Source of the DNA: Polycladidibacter stylochi
GTDB taxonomy: Bacteria > Pseudomonadota > Alphaproteobacteria > Rhizobiales > Stappiaceae
Direction: 5' to 3'
Length of the DNA stretch: 53,688 nt
NCBI RefSeq assembly: GCF_001562055.1
Contig: NZ_LLWE01000009.1
Span: forward strand, 1 to 53,688
Part shown: positions 28,583-38,433 of the stretch, one piece after another
Numbering within the stretch: the first letter of the stretch is position 1
Layout of the letters: the number at the start of each line of letters is the position of its first letter
Translations under genes and position numbers: made by a program
Notes under the pieces: model-generated
Seen by the model: only the letters and a program-made list of their open reading frames with translations
What the model was told of the DNA's origin: nothing
The model's database searches: none

Positions 28583-30738
28583 TGAGCCGTTTCCCTGATT
28601 TCTCTAAGGTAGATTTTAAAACGAGTGCCCCGCACGCTGATTTAACCAACAATAATGAAGCAGACTGGCAAAGCCCCGAAGGCATTGCCATTCGCGGCAA
28701 TTACGGATCTGATGATCTGGAGGGCATTCAACATTTAGACACCTGGCCAGGGCTTGCGCCATTCATGCGTGGCCCCTACCCTACCATGTATGTTCAGCAG
28801 CCCTGGACTATTCGCCAGTATGCCGGTTTTTCCACTGCTGAAGATTCTAATGCTTTTTACAGGCGCAACTTGGCAGCTGGTCAAAAAGGCCTTTCCATCG
28901 CCTTTGATTTGGCAACCCACCGTGGTTATGACAGTGACCACCCCCGCGTTGCCGGGGATGTGGGCATGGCTGGCGTGGCGATTGATTCCATCTATGACAT
29001 GCGCACACTCTTCGATGGTATTCCGCTGGATAAAATGAGCGTGTCCATGACCATGAACGGTGCCGTGCTTCCGGTGATGGCGCTTTATATCGCGGCCGCC
29101 GAAGAGCAAGGCGTTAGCTCTGAAAAACTTTCGGGAACCATTCAAAATGATATCCTGAAAGAGTTTATGGTGCGGAACACCTATATTTATCCACCTGAAG
29201 CATCTATGCGCATTATCTCGGATATTTTTTCCTATACTGCACAGAACATGCCCAAATTTAACAGTATCTCCATTTCGGGCTATCACATGCAAGAGGCTGG
29301 TGCGACAGCTGATCTTGAGCTGGCCTACACAATCGCCGATGGCATTGAATATGCGCGTGCCGGTGTGGCTGCGGGCATGGAGATTGATCGCTTTGCGCCA
29401 CGACTTTCGTTCTTTTGGGCGATTGGTATGAACTTCTTTATGGAAGTTGCCAAAATGCGTGCGGGTCGATTGATTTGGGCAAAACTGATGCGGGAAAATT
29501 TCAGCCCTGCTAACCCCAAAAGCCTATCCCTTCGCACCCATTCACAAACATCTGGCTGGTCGCTGACGGCACAAGATGTGTACAACAATGTGACGCGCAC
29601 CTGCATTGAAGCTATGGCAGCGACGCAGGGGCATACACAATCTTTGCATACCAATGCGCTGGATGAGGCATTGGCCCTGCCTACCGATTTTTCAGCTCGA
29701 ATTGCGCGAAACACGCAGCTATTTTTGCAACAAGAATCTGGTACCACACGGACAATCGACCCGTGGGGCGGCTCGTATTACGTTGAAGCTCTTACCAATG
29801 AGCTTGCGCTTAAAGCCCTTAGCCACATTGAAGAAGTGGAAGCCCTTGGTGGCATGGCAAAAGCCATTGAACGTGGCATTCCTAAGCTGCGTATTGAAGA
29901 GGCAGCTGCCAAAACACAAGCACGCATTGATAGTGGACACCAAAGTGTTATCGGGGTGAATAAATTCCGTCCCGAAAATGATCCACCGCTTGACGTTTTG
30001 AAGGTTGATAATGCTGAAGTCCGTGCCAAGCAGATAGCCAAGTTGCAACGCTTGCGTGAGGAGCGTGACGAGGCACAAACACAAGCAGCCCTGCAAGATT
30101 TGCAAGTTGCCTCGGAACGTGGAGAAGGTAATTTACTGGCTCTTTCTGTTGCTGCAGCACGAGCAAAGGCTTCGGTGGGCGAAATATCACTAGCAATGGA
30201 AAATGCGTTTGGTCGTCATAAGGCAGAGATTAAATCTATTGCCGGTGTCTATAAGCGCGAAGTAGGTAGCATGAACGAAAGCGTTCAAACTGTTGAAAAA
30301 CTTGTCACGGCGTTTGAAGATAACGAGGGACGCCGCCCACGTATTCTGATTGCCAAGATGGGGCAAGACGGGCATGACCGTGGCCAGAAAGTTATTTCCA
30401 GTGCCTTTGCAGATCTGGGCTTTGATGTGGATATTGGTCCGTTGTTTGCCACACCGGATGAAGCTGCACGCCAGGCGGTTGAAAACGATGTTCATATTGT
30501 CGGTGTTTCTTCTTTAGCCGCTGGCCATTTGACTTTGGTCCCTGCCCTTAAGAAGGCACTTGCAGATGAAGGGCGCGAGGATATCATGATTGTTGTGGGC
30601 GGCGTTATTCCGCCACAAGACTTTGATGCGCTCTATGATGCCGGTGCTTCAGCAATCTTCCCGCCTGGTACTGTGGTTGCCGAAGCTGCCATCAATTTGA
30701 TTGGCGAGTTGAACGAGAAACTTGGATACGTTCAATAA
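28582..30738 (+). CDS. mutB: methylmalonyl-CoA mutase large (alpha) subunit
   Basis: 718 aa, the usual length. Adenosylcobalamin-dependent isomerase of propionate and branched-chain catabolism. N-terminal substrate-binding barrel with [19 protein letters not shown] and [16 protein letters not shown]-terminal cobalamin domain with D596-x-H598-x-x-G601 ([11 protein letters not shown]), where H598 ligates cobalt, plus [10 protein letters not shown] and [11 protein letters not shown]. Coupled to mutA by a 1-bp overlap and followed by a strong terminator. The chaperone gene meaB lies 7.8 kb further on. Confidence 0.97.
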   Translation: MSRFPDFSKVDFKTSAPHADLTNNNEADWQSPEGIAIRGNYGSDDLEGIQHLDTWPGLAPFMRGPYPTMYVQQPWTIRQYAGFSTAEDSNAFYRRNLAAGQKGLSIAFDLATHRGYDSDHPRVAGDVGMAGVAIDSIYDMRTLFDGIPLDKMSVSMTMNGAVLPVMALYIAAAEEQGVSSEKLSGTIQNDILKEFMVRNTYIYPPEASMRIISDIFSYTAQNMPKFNSISISGYHMQEAGATADLELAYTIADGIEYARAGVAAGMEIDRFAPRLSFFWAIGMNFFMEVAKMRAGRLIWAKLMRENFSPANPKSLSLRTHSQTSGWSLTAQDVYNNVTRTCIEAMAATQGHTQSLHTNALDEALALPTDFSARIARNTQLFLQQESGTTRTIDPWGGSYYVEALTNELALKALSHIEEVEALGGMAKAIERGIPKLRIEEAAAKTQARIDSGHQSVIGVNKFRPENDPPLDVLKVDNAEVRAKQIAKLQRLREERDEAQTQAALQDLQVASERGEGNLLALSVAAARAKASVGEISLAMENAFGRHKAEIKSIAGVYKREVGSMNESVQTVEKLVTAFEDNEGRRPRILIAKMGQDGHDRGQKVISSAFADLGFDVDIGPLFATPDEAARQAVENDVHIVGVSSLAAGHLTLVPALKKALADEGREDIMIVVGGVIPPQDFDALYDAGASAIFPPGTVVAEAAINLIGELNEKLGYVQ

Positions 30739-30762
30739 TCCGTGAAACGGTCTTCACTTACG

Positions 30763-30792
30763 AACAGGTGCCCTCAGTTGGGCACCTGTTTT
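30763..30792 (+). terminator. rho-independent terminator of mutAB
   Basis: Perfect 11-bp stem AACAGGTGCCC (30763-30773) with GGGCACCTGTT (30780-30790), 6-nt loop, T tract TTTT. It lies 24 bp after the mutB stop. Confidence 0.92.
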
Positions 30793-31012
30793 CTCGGCCA
30801 GTAAATAGTGACTGAAAGACTTATACATTATCGACATGAACTAGATAAATATACGCAGCGAGGTGGCAGGTCGTTGGCCCTGTGCGATTTATTTTCGAAG
30901 AAAAGTATCCAGCTTATTCAAAGTTACAAAACATATATCAATTACGCGTAATTCCCTTATGAGGCTGCAAACCTATCTCAAAACAAACGCAGCTAGCGGG
31001 TGGCATTAATCT

Positions 31013-31022
31013 GTTCCAATCC
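31013..31022. repeat. left copy of 10-bp target site duplication
   Basis: GTTCCAATCC immediately left of the insertion sequence; the identical copy is at 32272-32281. Confidence 0.9.
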
Positions 31023-31101
31023 CAGGGCTAACGCATGAAGTCGCAGTGGGGATTCACATGATGAATCGAGTGGGTTAGAAGCTTCCTCTGTTTAGGAGGA
31101 T

Positions 31102-32253
31102 GTGACTATATTTAAAGATCTACTTACAAGCTTTGGTCAAATTGCTGACCCGCGCCAGGTTCACAAAACGGAATATCGCCTTGAAGATATACTCGCCATA
31201 GCGGTATGCGCTGTGTTGGCAGGAGCGGAAAGCTACGAAGATATTGCCGATTATGGCGATTGTAAGCGCGAATGGCTGGGACAGTTTCTCTCTTTGCCCA
31301 ACGGTATTCCCTCACACGATACTTTTCGGCGTGTGTTTATGCTTATTGATGCGGAGCATTTTGAGGCTTGCTTTTTGGGTTGGGCCCGTGCCGTATCCAC
31401 TCTGCCAGCAAAAGAAGAAGCCTTGTCACATATTGCCATTGACGGCAAAACGCTACGCCGTTCATTTGATCGACGTAAAGGGCAATCACCGCTTCATGTT
31501 GTCAGCGCTTTTTCAACAGGCAGCGGCGTGACACTGGCACAGCGTGTCATAGGTGCCAAGAGCGGAGAAACAACTGTTCTAGCAGAGCTTTTAGAAGGTT
31601 TGGAGTTGCAGGGGAGCCTGCTATCGCTGGACGCACTCCACTGTAACAAGACAACAGTGGAGATCATTCTGGCCCAAGGAGCAGACTACCTGCTTGCCTT
31701 GAAAGGTAATCAGAAAAAGGCATATCGCGAAGTTCAGGGCTACTTTAAACAAAATGCTTTTGATGTACCTGCAAACATGCGTGCTATAGCCGACGCCTTT
31801 GATGAAACGCATGGACGCACAGTGCGCCGCAGGGTCTTTGCCTGCGAAGATGTGCAAGCACTGACAAGCCTAACTGACTGGCCCAAGCTGGCACAGGTAC
31901 TGGCAGTGGAGACAATCTCTTCACTCAAAAACCCGCAGGGCGGCGGACCGTCAAAGGTCACCAGTGATATTCGCTATTTCCTGACCAGCGCACAAGCCTC
32001 ATCAGTTGTTATTGCTGCTGCTATTCGTAACCATTGGGCCATAGAAAATTCTCTCCACTGGGTGTTGGATGTCGGCTTTCGTGAGGATGATAGCCGCATT
32101 CGTGACCGCAATGCTGCGGCAAACCTGAGTGTATTGAGGAAAATCGCCATCAACCTTGTGAAGGCTGATACCACCAAAAAGGGCAGCATTAAAAGACGCA
32201 GAAAAACCGCAGGCTGGAACAACGACTATATGCAAAAAATCATCGCATTATAG
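31102..32253 (+). CDS. ISAs1 family transposase
   Basis: 383 aa DDE transposase. N-terminal DUF4372-like ISAs1 helper region (FGQIADPRQVHKTEYRLEDIL), then the catalytic region: IDGKTLRRSF, LSLDALHCNKTTVE, LALKGNQK, and the C-terminal HWAIENSLHWVLDVGFREDD with the acidic residues of the active site. The start is GTG at 31102, closely preceded by AGGAGG; an ATG at 31100 reads straight into a stop. The stop abuts the right inverted repeat. No frameshift, so probably functional. Confidence 0.95.
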   Translation: MTIFKDLLTSFGQIADPRQVHKTEYRLEDILAIAVCAVLAGAESYEDIADYGDCKREWLGQFLSLPNGIPSHDTFRRVFMLIDAEHFEACFLGWARAVSTLPAKEEALSHIAIDGKTLRRSFDRRKGQSPLHVVSAFSTGSGVTLAQRVIGAKSGETTVLAELLEGLELQGSLLSLDALHCNKTTVEIILAQGADYLLALKGNQKKAYREVQGYFKQNAFDVPANMRAIADAFDETHGRTVRRRVFACEDVQALTSLTDWPKLAQVLAVETISSLKNPQGGGPSKVTSDIRYFLTSAQASSVVIAAAIRNHWAIENSLHWVLDVGFREDDSRIRDRNAAANLSVLRKIAINLVKADTTKKGSIKRRRKTAGWNNDYMQKIIAL

Positions 32254-32271
32254 CTTCATGCGTTTGCCCTG
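32254..32271. repeat. right terminal inverted repeat of the insertion sequence
   Basis: 18 bp, complementary to 31023-31040 except for one base. It begins directly after the transposase stop codon. Confidence 0.9.
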
Positions 32272-32281
32272 GTTCCAATCC
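32272..32281. repeat. right copy of 10-bp target site duplication
   Basis: GTTCCAATCC, identical to 31013-31022. Confidence 0.9.
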
Positions 32282-32312
32282 AGCAAGGTTCAAGTGCTTC
32301 GCTCTACCCCTC

Positions 32313-33209
32313 TTAAAGGCCGTGATCTACTTTAAATTCCCTAGGTTCAATTGTTCGATTAGAAACTTGATCTGTATTAGAATTTTCTTTCCAAAAGTCA
32401 AATAAATCTATGTTGTCATCCAGTTTTTCAAGAATTGCGACTTGATCGGTTGTTTCTTCTTTGAAGGGTGCTTCAAGGCCAAATAACGTCGAAGCATCAC
32501 CTAATACAACATTGTTAAAGTGTTTTATTTTTTTAAGCTGCCCATAAATCTGGTTGCTTTCAATAGTCAGATTTTCATTTGAGTGCACTCCAACACGCAT
32601 TATCTCAGGTCTTACACACTCGTAATAAGCAAAATTGTTTGTTGTCGGTGGATGAAATAGAAGATGTTGTGGCGCAAAATAACTTGATGGCACAAGAAAC
32701 TTAAGTGTTGAGGTTCTTTTATTAGTGCTTTCGCGATAAACTTGCAATTTTAGTATTTTTTGATTGTAAGGCTCTGAAGTCGTTTGCATGTGAATCTCAC
32801 CAGAAGTAGACATAGCTATTCGCCTAAGATCACTCTCATTTCTGATTTTGTTTAAAGTAGTAAAATATACGTAGTACACGTTTTCGAGTTTCTGAGTGCC
32901 TTCAAGATTCCAAGCTGATGACCAAAGCTCACTACACGATCTTATGCTGATAGCAGCCTTCGCATTTGTGTGGTGGTATACTTCTATATAGAAATCTCCA
33001 TCCGCCTGCTCTTGATATAGACCCGATGCATATCTGGTTAACTTCTTTCCTCCCCAAAAGATGCAGTTGTATAATTGGGAGCCATCAGGAAATGAGCGCA
33101 AAAAACCTGATGGGACAATTTCGACTTTAATCCGTTCGGCTTTGCTACTTTTGGGTGCTTTTACGTCGATTGAAAAAACAGCTTTTCTCTCTTCATGTCT
33201 CTCAGACAT
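32313..33209 (-). CDS. unrecognised protein, accessory-type gene
   Basis: 298 aa, no family recognised. No signal peptide or membrane segment. Predominantly beta-strand-like with many aromatic residues (FPDGSQLYNCIFWGGKKLTRYASGL; YYVYFTTLNKI; SSYFAPQHLLFHPP) and an acidic C-terminal helix (KLDDNIDLFDFWKENSN). The base composition is more AT-rich than the mutase genes next to it, suggesting acquisition. It starts 5 bp after the stop of a 61-codon frame on the same strand, so the two may form an operon or be halves of one broken gene. It ends 31 bp from the insertion sequence. Confidence 0.6.
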   Translation of the reverse strand: MSERHEERKAVFSIDVKAPKSSKAERIKVEIVPSGFLRSFPDGSQLYNCIFWGGKKLTRYASGLYQEQADGDFYIEVYHHTNAKAAISIRSCSELWSSAWNLEGTQKLENVYYVYFTTLNKIRNESDLRRIAMSTSGEIHMQTTSEPYNQKILKLQVYRESTNKRTSTLKFLVPSSYFAPQHLLFHPPTTNNFAYYECVRPEIMRVGVHSNENLTIESNQIYGQLKKIKHFNNVVLGDASTLFGLEAPFKEETTDQVAILEKLDDNIDLFDFWKENSNTDQVSNRTIEPREFKVDHGL

Positions 33210-33214
33210 GGCAA

Positions 33215-33400
33215 TTATAGGAGCCCCGAAAAAACTTGGTATGTGTAGCGTTTTACATTTGGAGCAAATAGTACATCAGGTATTAAATAACTACGCCCTT
33301 TACTATGAGCAAGCCTAACTTTAATTTGCCCTTCATGCTTCGTCGCATCATCAAAATCTTCTCGACCCAATGAAAAAGAGTCGTACACAATACGCTTCAA
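33215..33400 (-). CDS. possible small gene or 5' fragment upstream of the unrecognised gene
   Basis: 61 codons from a TTG at 33400 (AGGG 8 bp upstream; an in-frame stop lies just beyond). The product begins MKRIVYDSFSLGREDF and reads like a protein N-terminus with alternating strands (IKVRLAHSKGRSYLIPDVLFAP), ending in VFSGLL. Composition matches its neighbour. It is either a small co-transcribed protein or the front of a longer ancestor split by a stop. No family recognised. Confidence 0.4.
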   Translation of the reverse strand: MKRIVYDSFSLGREDFDDATKHEGQIKVRLAHSKGRSYLIPDVLFAPNVKRYTYQVFSGLL

Positions 33401-33755
33401 TTTAAAGCCCTATCGAAAAGTTGCTAGTTTTCGTTGACTATTTATATACCTTTTGCCCGCCTTTTTTAAATTCCTCAATAGCCTCCCCATAAAACTATCA
33501 TCTGAGCCGAGGAGGTAAAAAGCTTAAATGCTTTTCTAGCATGTCATAATAGATCGCCAATATTATTACACCAAATATTATATTTTATCATGGTTTCAGA
33601 ACCTACCCCCTAATAGGGCTCTATATTAATCTAGAAATGTAGTAGCTTGATTGCTAACTCAAGTTATCTGGTATCAAAACCACACATCTAGTAGCAGAGT
33701 ACAAACTTCAATGTGAGCCAGAGAGTATTCCCCACTGGCCCTTTCGTAAGTAAAC
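33401..33755. other. AT-rich intergenic region
   Basis: About 355 bp between the autotransporter 3' end and the unrecognised gene pair. AGGAGGT at about 33510 precedes only a very short frame. No clear terminator or repeat; only a weak GAGCCAG/CTGGCCC dyad near 33715-33740. Confidence 0.35.
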
Positions 33756-36122
33756 TTAAAAATGATGCGTGATACGCGCTAGCGCTGTGGCACCTAACTT
33801 GCCCTTTTCATGGCCTTCATTAACAGCCACTGCTGTACCAAACCGCAAGCTGGTACCGGCTGTTATTTGCGTATTGTAGTCTACGCCAAAGTCAAATTGC
33901 CTAGCTTCTGGTGCCAAATCCAGTTCAAGCTCTTCAAAAATGACATTTTCCTGCTTATCTCGCCCTGTGGCAACCCGCATAGTTGCCTGACCGCTTTCAA
34001 CCCGCATTGGCTGACTGATTGAAAGAGAGAAACTATCGTTATTCATCAGCAAGTCTTGCCAGGTTGCTCCCACAGAAAAACCGGTAAACAGCGTTTCATC
34101 CATATCTGTTACCAGCCCCGCGGCATGGCCACGGCTCAAGCCAAGCTCAGCTGATGCAAACATCTTTGCTCCAGCGACAGGTGCACTCACGCCCATATTC
34201 AACATGGATGTCAAGCTTGAGAATTGTTCCTGCTCGGTCTGTGTATCTGTAAATGATAGTCCGAGCACCGCTCCTTGTTCGCGCATTGCTGTAAGACCAA
34301 TATTGAATGAAAGGTCGTTAGCAAACGAGAAGTTACGTACAGCGCTTAGGCCATATACTTCGCGGTTCGTTATGGATGCATCTGCAAAAGAGAGCATTGC
34401 AAACGTGTCACCATTCGATAAGCTTTGCGTTGCTCCCATAGCAATACCATTTGGTGCAAGAGAGAATGCCGAGGTATTTTCTGCAAGAACACTATTTTGT
34501 TGCGCAGCAAGACCAAAACTAGAAGCAAGTTCTTGCGTTGTTCCAAAGCCTACCTTCCATGCACCAACTTCAAGCGGCGCTGAATTTGAAGAAAAAGCAA
34601 AGCTTGCTGTTTTTGGTGATGAATTCTCATTCAAGTTAGTTGTTTTGAAACTGCCGAGCTTACCTGCTAACTTTGTGGTGCCATCTTGTTTCAGGCTTAA
34701 CAAGGTATTGGCTTGTAACTTAAAGTCCGTACCCAAGCTATCGAAAACTGCGATTTTCTTTCGCGCTAATGCATTGTTTAAGCTGGCACCGTATGCTTGA
34801 CCTACTGTCATTACTGATTGAGATAGCTCTTTGACTGAACCGCGCGCCTTGCCTGTTTGCGGTGTGCCTACTTTACCTATTGGCAGCAATGCTGCCCGCA
34901 AATCCATCATACCATGGCCGAATTCGCGGCTGTAATCGTGGGTAACCCCATTTCCAAAGTCTACGTGACCTTCCTTGACAAAATTACCAAACCTATTGTT
35001 TGCGGATGCGAGCAGACGATCGACCAGTTCTTTCGGTTTTAACGAAGGAAAAGCTTCGGCGAGTAATGCGACACCACCAGAGACTTGCGGTGCTGCAAAG
35101 GAGGTACCTCCAACATTGGTTTCATCATTTTCAACGTTACCAGCTACGAACATCAACCCAGTAGCCCCAAGGCAGTACTTAGCTGAGTCAAAACACTTAG
35201 AAGAAGCTCTTGAGAGTTTACTTACTCCATTATCATCGTAGGGAGTAAAGTTTCCGACGGAAATAAACTTACCTTGTAATTCAGATATATACTCAGGTAA
35301 AACAGTTTCTATTGTTGATTCAGTTTCATCGTTATTGTTAGAAATTGCAAAAACGATAACTCCTTGCTTACTAAATTCTTTTAATGCATTAAAGTAATTG
35401 TTAATTTCAATTGCGGCAATATTTCGTTTAGGAAATCCGTATATATGCTGACCGAGCACTTCTTCTAATGTGAAGTGATTTAAGTAAGTATCAACCTCAC
35501 CTCGATACAGGTAATTACCTAATTCATCTGTTATCCCCCAAGAGTTATTTTGTACGACAGAGCCTTTTCTTGCTGCATCTCGTATCTTGTTATCTAGGTC
35601 ATAGATATCGCCATGTTTGATAAAATATAAATCAGAGTTATACGCAACACCATGTGATCCTTTACCATTTTTTGCACCAGCAGCGACAACTGCCACATTT
35701 GAACCGTGGTAATAGGTACTATTGGTTTCTACAACACCATATATTTTCTTCGTAAGCAAATCTATGTTATTATTATTAAAGTAGCTATCTATAATAGTTA
35801 TTATTTGATTTTTACCTGATAAACCTACGGAATAGGCAAATGCTACATTAATATCATCCATGTGATGTATTATTGAATCTTTTTTAAGATCATAATAATC
35901 GCGACCTAGTTTTATTGCTAAGGTAAACTCTTTGTCATCATAAATTTTTCTAACTTTATCTATATCAAATTTATCTACATATTCATATGTTCCATTGGAG
36001 CTATATAAAATTCCCGGCTGTTTGCTATTATTACTAGAACCACTTCCGCCGCCACTGCCGCCACTGCCGCCACCGCAAGCAGCAAGAGCCAGTAGTGAAA
36101 TAGATATTAAATATTTATTCAT
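33756..36122 (-). CDS. lipoprotein subtilisin-like autotransporter protease
   Basis: 788 aa. Lipoprotein signal with Cys16 (LLALAAC), then a Gly/Ser-rich linker. S8 subtilase domain at about 45-410 with catalytic D112 (TIIDSYF), H139 (YYHGSNVAVVAAG), oxyanion Asn262 (AISNNND) and S341 (GGTSFAAPQVSGG). The C-terminal 270 residues are an autotransporter beta-barrel ending in the aromatic signal HHF. This plan matches NalP/SphB1, surface-tethered proteases that release other surface proteins. The N-terminal half of the gene is visibly more AT-rich than the barrel half, suggesting a mosaic origin. Confidence 0.92.
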   Translation of the reverse strand: MNKYLISISLLALAACGGGSGGSGGGSGSSNNSKQPGILYSSNGTYEYVDKFDIDKVRKIYDDKEFTLAIKLGRDYYDLKKDSIIHHMDDINVAFAYSVGLSGKNQIITIIDSYFNNNNIDLLTKKIYGVVETNSTYYHGSNVAVVAAGAKNGKGSHGVAYNSDLYFIKHGDIYDLDNKIRDAARKGSVVQNNSWGITDELGNYLYRGEVDTYLNHFTLEEVLGQHIYGFPKRNIAAIEINNYFNALKEFSKQGVIVFAISNNNDETESTIETVLPEYISELQGKFISVGNFTPYDDNGVSKLSRASSKCFDSAKYCLGATGLMFVAGNVENDETNVGGTSFAAPQVSGGVALLAEAFPSLKPKELVDRLLASANNRFGNFVKEGHVDFGNGVTHDYSREFGHGMMDLRAALLPIGKVGTPQTGKARGSVKELSQSVMTVGQAYGASLNNALARKKIAVFDSLGTDFKLQANTLLSLKQDGTTKLAGKLGSFKTTNLNENSSPKTASFAFSSNSAPLEVGAWKVGFGTTQELASSFGLAAQQNSVLAENTSAFSLAPNGIAMGATQSLSNGDTFAMLSFADASITNREVYGLSAVRNFSFANDLSFNIGLTAMREQGAVLGLSFTDTQTEQEQFSSLTSMLNMGVSAPVAGAKMFASAELGLSRGHAAGLVTDMDETLFTGFSVGATWQDLLMNNDSFSLSISQPMRVESGQATMRVATGRDKQENVIFEELELDLAPEARQFDFGVDYNTQITAGTSLRFGTAVAVNEGHEKGKLGATALARITHHF

Positions 36123-36507
36123 GTTTAACCCATCAACAACTAATGTATAATCATAAAAAATATAACTTATAACTTTGAATATTTTAAGAACTTAGTTTAC
36201 TCAACTATTATGCATATAAGTATAACATATAAATGCACCGAAATTAATCGGATTTAACTTAAATAAATTTTACTAAAAACTATATACTATACTGATATTT
36301 ACTAGTGAAAACATCTTAAACTCGTATAGTAATATCATTACTCCAAAGTAATAGACTAATAACAATATTTGATTTAGCAGGAATCAAACTACAGTTATAT
36401 TTCTCTAAGTACAAATCACTAGGATTAGTACATTGTGTCTATTAGGAGACCCTAAGATAACTATCCAACTATATTTATTTTTTAAATTGTGGAGAAAAGT
36501 TGCAGAC
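36123..36507. other. very AT-rich intergenic region upstream of the autotransporter
   Basis: About 385 bp, clearly richer in A/T than the rest of the window, between the autotransporter start and the end of the TetR gene. It must contain the autotransporter promoter. Such DNA is a natural target for silencing by MucR-type proteins (inference). No gene found. Confidence 0.5.
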
Positions 36508-37056
36508 CTAATCCTTTTGGATATCCACTGCAAGCTGTACCAACTGTTCAATACTTGGAGATTGTGAACCAAAAGCGCGTAATAGCATGCCACCGAGCAT
36601 AGAGCAAAGTATTGCCTCTGCTTTTTCTTTGCCAAATAGGTAGCTAATCATTGATAAATATGAACCCCGAATATCTTTAATGTTTTTATCATTTGAAATG
36701 GCTTCACTTCCTATCTCGCGCATATAGTCGTGCAATAGAGCTATATGGCTACGAAATATACTATCAATATCTATTAATATTTCAAAGTATGCCTTTTTCT
36801 TTTCTTCAAAATCCAATCGTCTACCTGCAAATTTTTCCTGAACATATTTCTGCCTAGAGCTAGAGATGTACTTACAAACTGAAACAAAAATTTCGGTTTT
36901 ACTGGGAAAATAATGATAGAGTGAACTTTTTGAAACCCCAAGTTCCTTTGCAATCTCGCGCATGCCAATTGCAGCAAAGCCTGTATGGCGAAAAACAAGC
37001 ATTGCCTTTTGGGTTAACTCCATTCTGTAGGCATCATGATCGACAATTTTGGGCAC
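36508..37056 (-). CDS. TetR/AcrR family transcriptional regulator
   Basis: 182 aa. N-terminal TetR HTH: TQKAMLVFRHTGFAAIGMREIAKELGVSKSSLYHYFPSKTEIF at about residues 15-57; the helical C-terminal domain binds an unknown ligand. GTG start at 37056 with AGGA about 8 bp upstream. It lies upstream of and co-directional with the autotransporter across an AT-rich gap and divergent from the ybjQ-like gene; either could be its target. Confidence 0.9.
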   Translation of the reverse strand: MPKIVDHDAYRMELTQKAMLVFRHTGFAAIGMREIAKELGVSKSSLYHYFPSKTEIFVSVCKYISSSRQKYVQEKFAGRRLDFEEKKKAYFEILIDIDSIFRSHIALLHDYMREIGSEAISNDKNIKDIRGSYLSMISYLFGKEKAEAILCSMLGGMLLRAFGSQSPSIEQLVQLAVDIQKD

Positions 37057-37285
37057 AACTTATTCCTAGACACGCAACAACTGTGCATTGCACATACCAT
37101 AATTAATGGGTGTTTTTAATTGCAAGTTCAATAGCTGCCTCATTGTTTTACAGGTTACCAAACGGTATTTTATTATTCTAAGTGGTATAACGGATAATTT
37201 CGCTTCAAAGTCGGGGTTTTAAAATAGGCAGGGCTTCCTACCTATTATCTACCGTTGAAAGCAATTATTTGGAAGGACGTTTACC

Positions 37286-37606
37286 ATGCTTATTACAACA
37301 ACAAATAGTTTAGAGGGTCATAAAATCACCAGTTACAAAGGGCTTGTCGTTGGTGAAGCTATTTTGGGTGCCAATGTTTTTAAAGACCTTTTTGCCAGTA
37401 TTCGCGATATTGTTGGTGGCAGATCGGGGGCATATGAGGAAGAGCTTGAGCGCGCTCGCACAATCGCAATAAACGAGATGCAAGAAAGAGCCCAGCAGTT
37501 GGGTGCGAATGCAATTGTCGGGGTTGATATCGACTATGAAACAGTAGGCCAAGGTGGCTCTATGCTCATGGTCACTGCAGCAGGTACGGCGGTCACTTAT
37601 AGCTAA
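37286..37606 (+). CDS. YbjQ/UPF0145 family protein
   Basis: 106 aa, full length for UPF0145. Family blocks: [48 protein letters not shown], and [17 protein letters not shown]. Proteins of this fold form pentamers and are sometimes annotated as heavy-metal-binding; no biochemical role is established. RBS GGAAGGA 8 bp before ATG. Followed by a terminator. Confidence 0.95.
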   Translation: MLITTTNSLEGHKITSYKGLVVGEAILGANVFKDLFASIRDIVGGRSGAYEEELERARTIAINEMQERAQQLGANAIVGVDIDYETVGQGGSMLMVTAAGTAVTYS

Positions 37607-37620
37607 AACCTACTCAAAGT

Positions 37621-37646
37621 AAGGGTGCAAAAGCGCCCTTATTTAT
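37621..37646 (+). terminator. rho-independent terminator after the ybjQ-like gene
   Basis: AAGGGTGC (37621-37628) pairs with GCGCCCTT (37633-37640; one G-U pair), 4-nt AAAA loop, then ATTTATT. 15 bp after the stop. Confidence 0.75.
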
Positions 37647-37788
37647 TCAAGATGGGCTGATTTTTCTACCGAGAGCCGACTATTAGATTTGTTCTTATTC
37701 CAAAAAAAGTAATTATCAATAGGCTCTGGAATTGAATTTCGTTTATATAAGTGCAAGATTTAAACTGTTGTTTAACAATAAGAAGAAT

Positions 37789-38433
37789 ATGCCAATGACT
37801 TTGCGCAGATTAGCTTGCATGCTCCTTCCCTCCATAATCCTTGTTAGTATCAGCGGTTGTTTACCTATGGTTGACAAAGGGGATTTGGAAGCAACACCGC
37901 CCCCAAAAAACTCAGGGTTTGTAATTGGCAGTAACCATGTTGGTGATATTACTGCACAAACACCCTACCAACTAGAACAATTCAGTAAGATACCTAGTGT
38001 CAGCAAGGTAGAAAAGACCCGCACCACTTTACCACTTCATAGCGTCAATGCCCTAAGTCTTATTGATCGTGAAGGGCAACAAGAACTGCTGGTTATCGGA
38101 AAAACTCAAATTAACAGCATTCAAGGTATTGGCCCTAAGGTTGTTGGCCCTAATGGTGAGAAAATCGGCGATTCTTTTCAATCTACGAAAATGCAGGTTA
38201 ATCAATGTAAAGCGGGATTAAACCTCTGGTTTCGTTTACTCATTTGTAAAGTTAAAACCAATGAGAATATCAAGCTAGTCTTTACAGCTCCCGGTTATGA
38301 CGGCAATCCAGATTTTCTACCTAATAAAAACGTTTTAAAGAAATCAACTTTAAAGAAAATTGTCTGGTCTCCACCTGTTCCTAAAGATGACAACCAGCCC
38401 CTCCAACATAAAGACAAAGTCAAGAACTCCTAG
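37789..38433 (+). CDS. hypothetical lipoprotein
   Basis: 214 aa from the ATG at 37789 (the frame opens at 37732; an ATG two codons later at 37795 is also possible). Lipoprotein signal MTLRRLACMLLPSIILVSISGC with the lipidated Cys in SISGC. The mature part contains SLIDREGQQELLVIGKTQI and no recognisable domain; two further cysteines (NQCKAGL, LLICKVK) may form a disulfide. Located just before meaB with 95 bp between; functional link unlikely. Confidence 0.65.
   Translation: MPMTLRRLACMLLPSIILVSISGCLPMVDKGDLEATPPPKNSGFVIGSNHVGDITAQTPYQLEQFSKIPSVSKVEKTRTTLPLHSVNALSLIDREGQQELLVIGKTQINSIQGIGPKVVGPNGEKIGDSFQSTKMQVNQCKAGLNLWFRLLICKVKTNENIKLVFTAPGYDGNPDFLPNKNVLKKSTLKKIVWSPPVPKDDNQPLQHKDKVKNS

Larger units (their letters stand above)
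31023..32271 (+). mobile_element. ISAs1-family insertion sequence, intact
   Basis: 1,249 bp. The terminal inverted repeats are 18 bp with one mismatch: CAGGGCTAACGCATGAAG at 31023-31040, and its near-complement at 32254-32271 (CAGGGCAAACGCATGAAG when read inward). A perfect 10-bp duplication flanks it. Length, CAGGG ends and 8-10-bp duplication fit the ISAs1 family. It carries one uninterrupted transposase and no passenger gene. The clean ends and intact frame indicate a fairly recent insertion. Confidence 0.95.

Noticed and set aside
31013-32281. tRNA T-arm-like sequence GTTCCAATCC at the insertion site
   Set aside because: Position 57 is not a purine and no acceptor, D or anticodon arm can be built from the flanks with the element removed.
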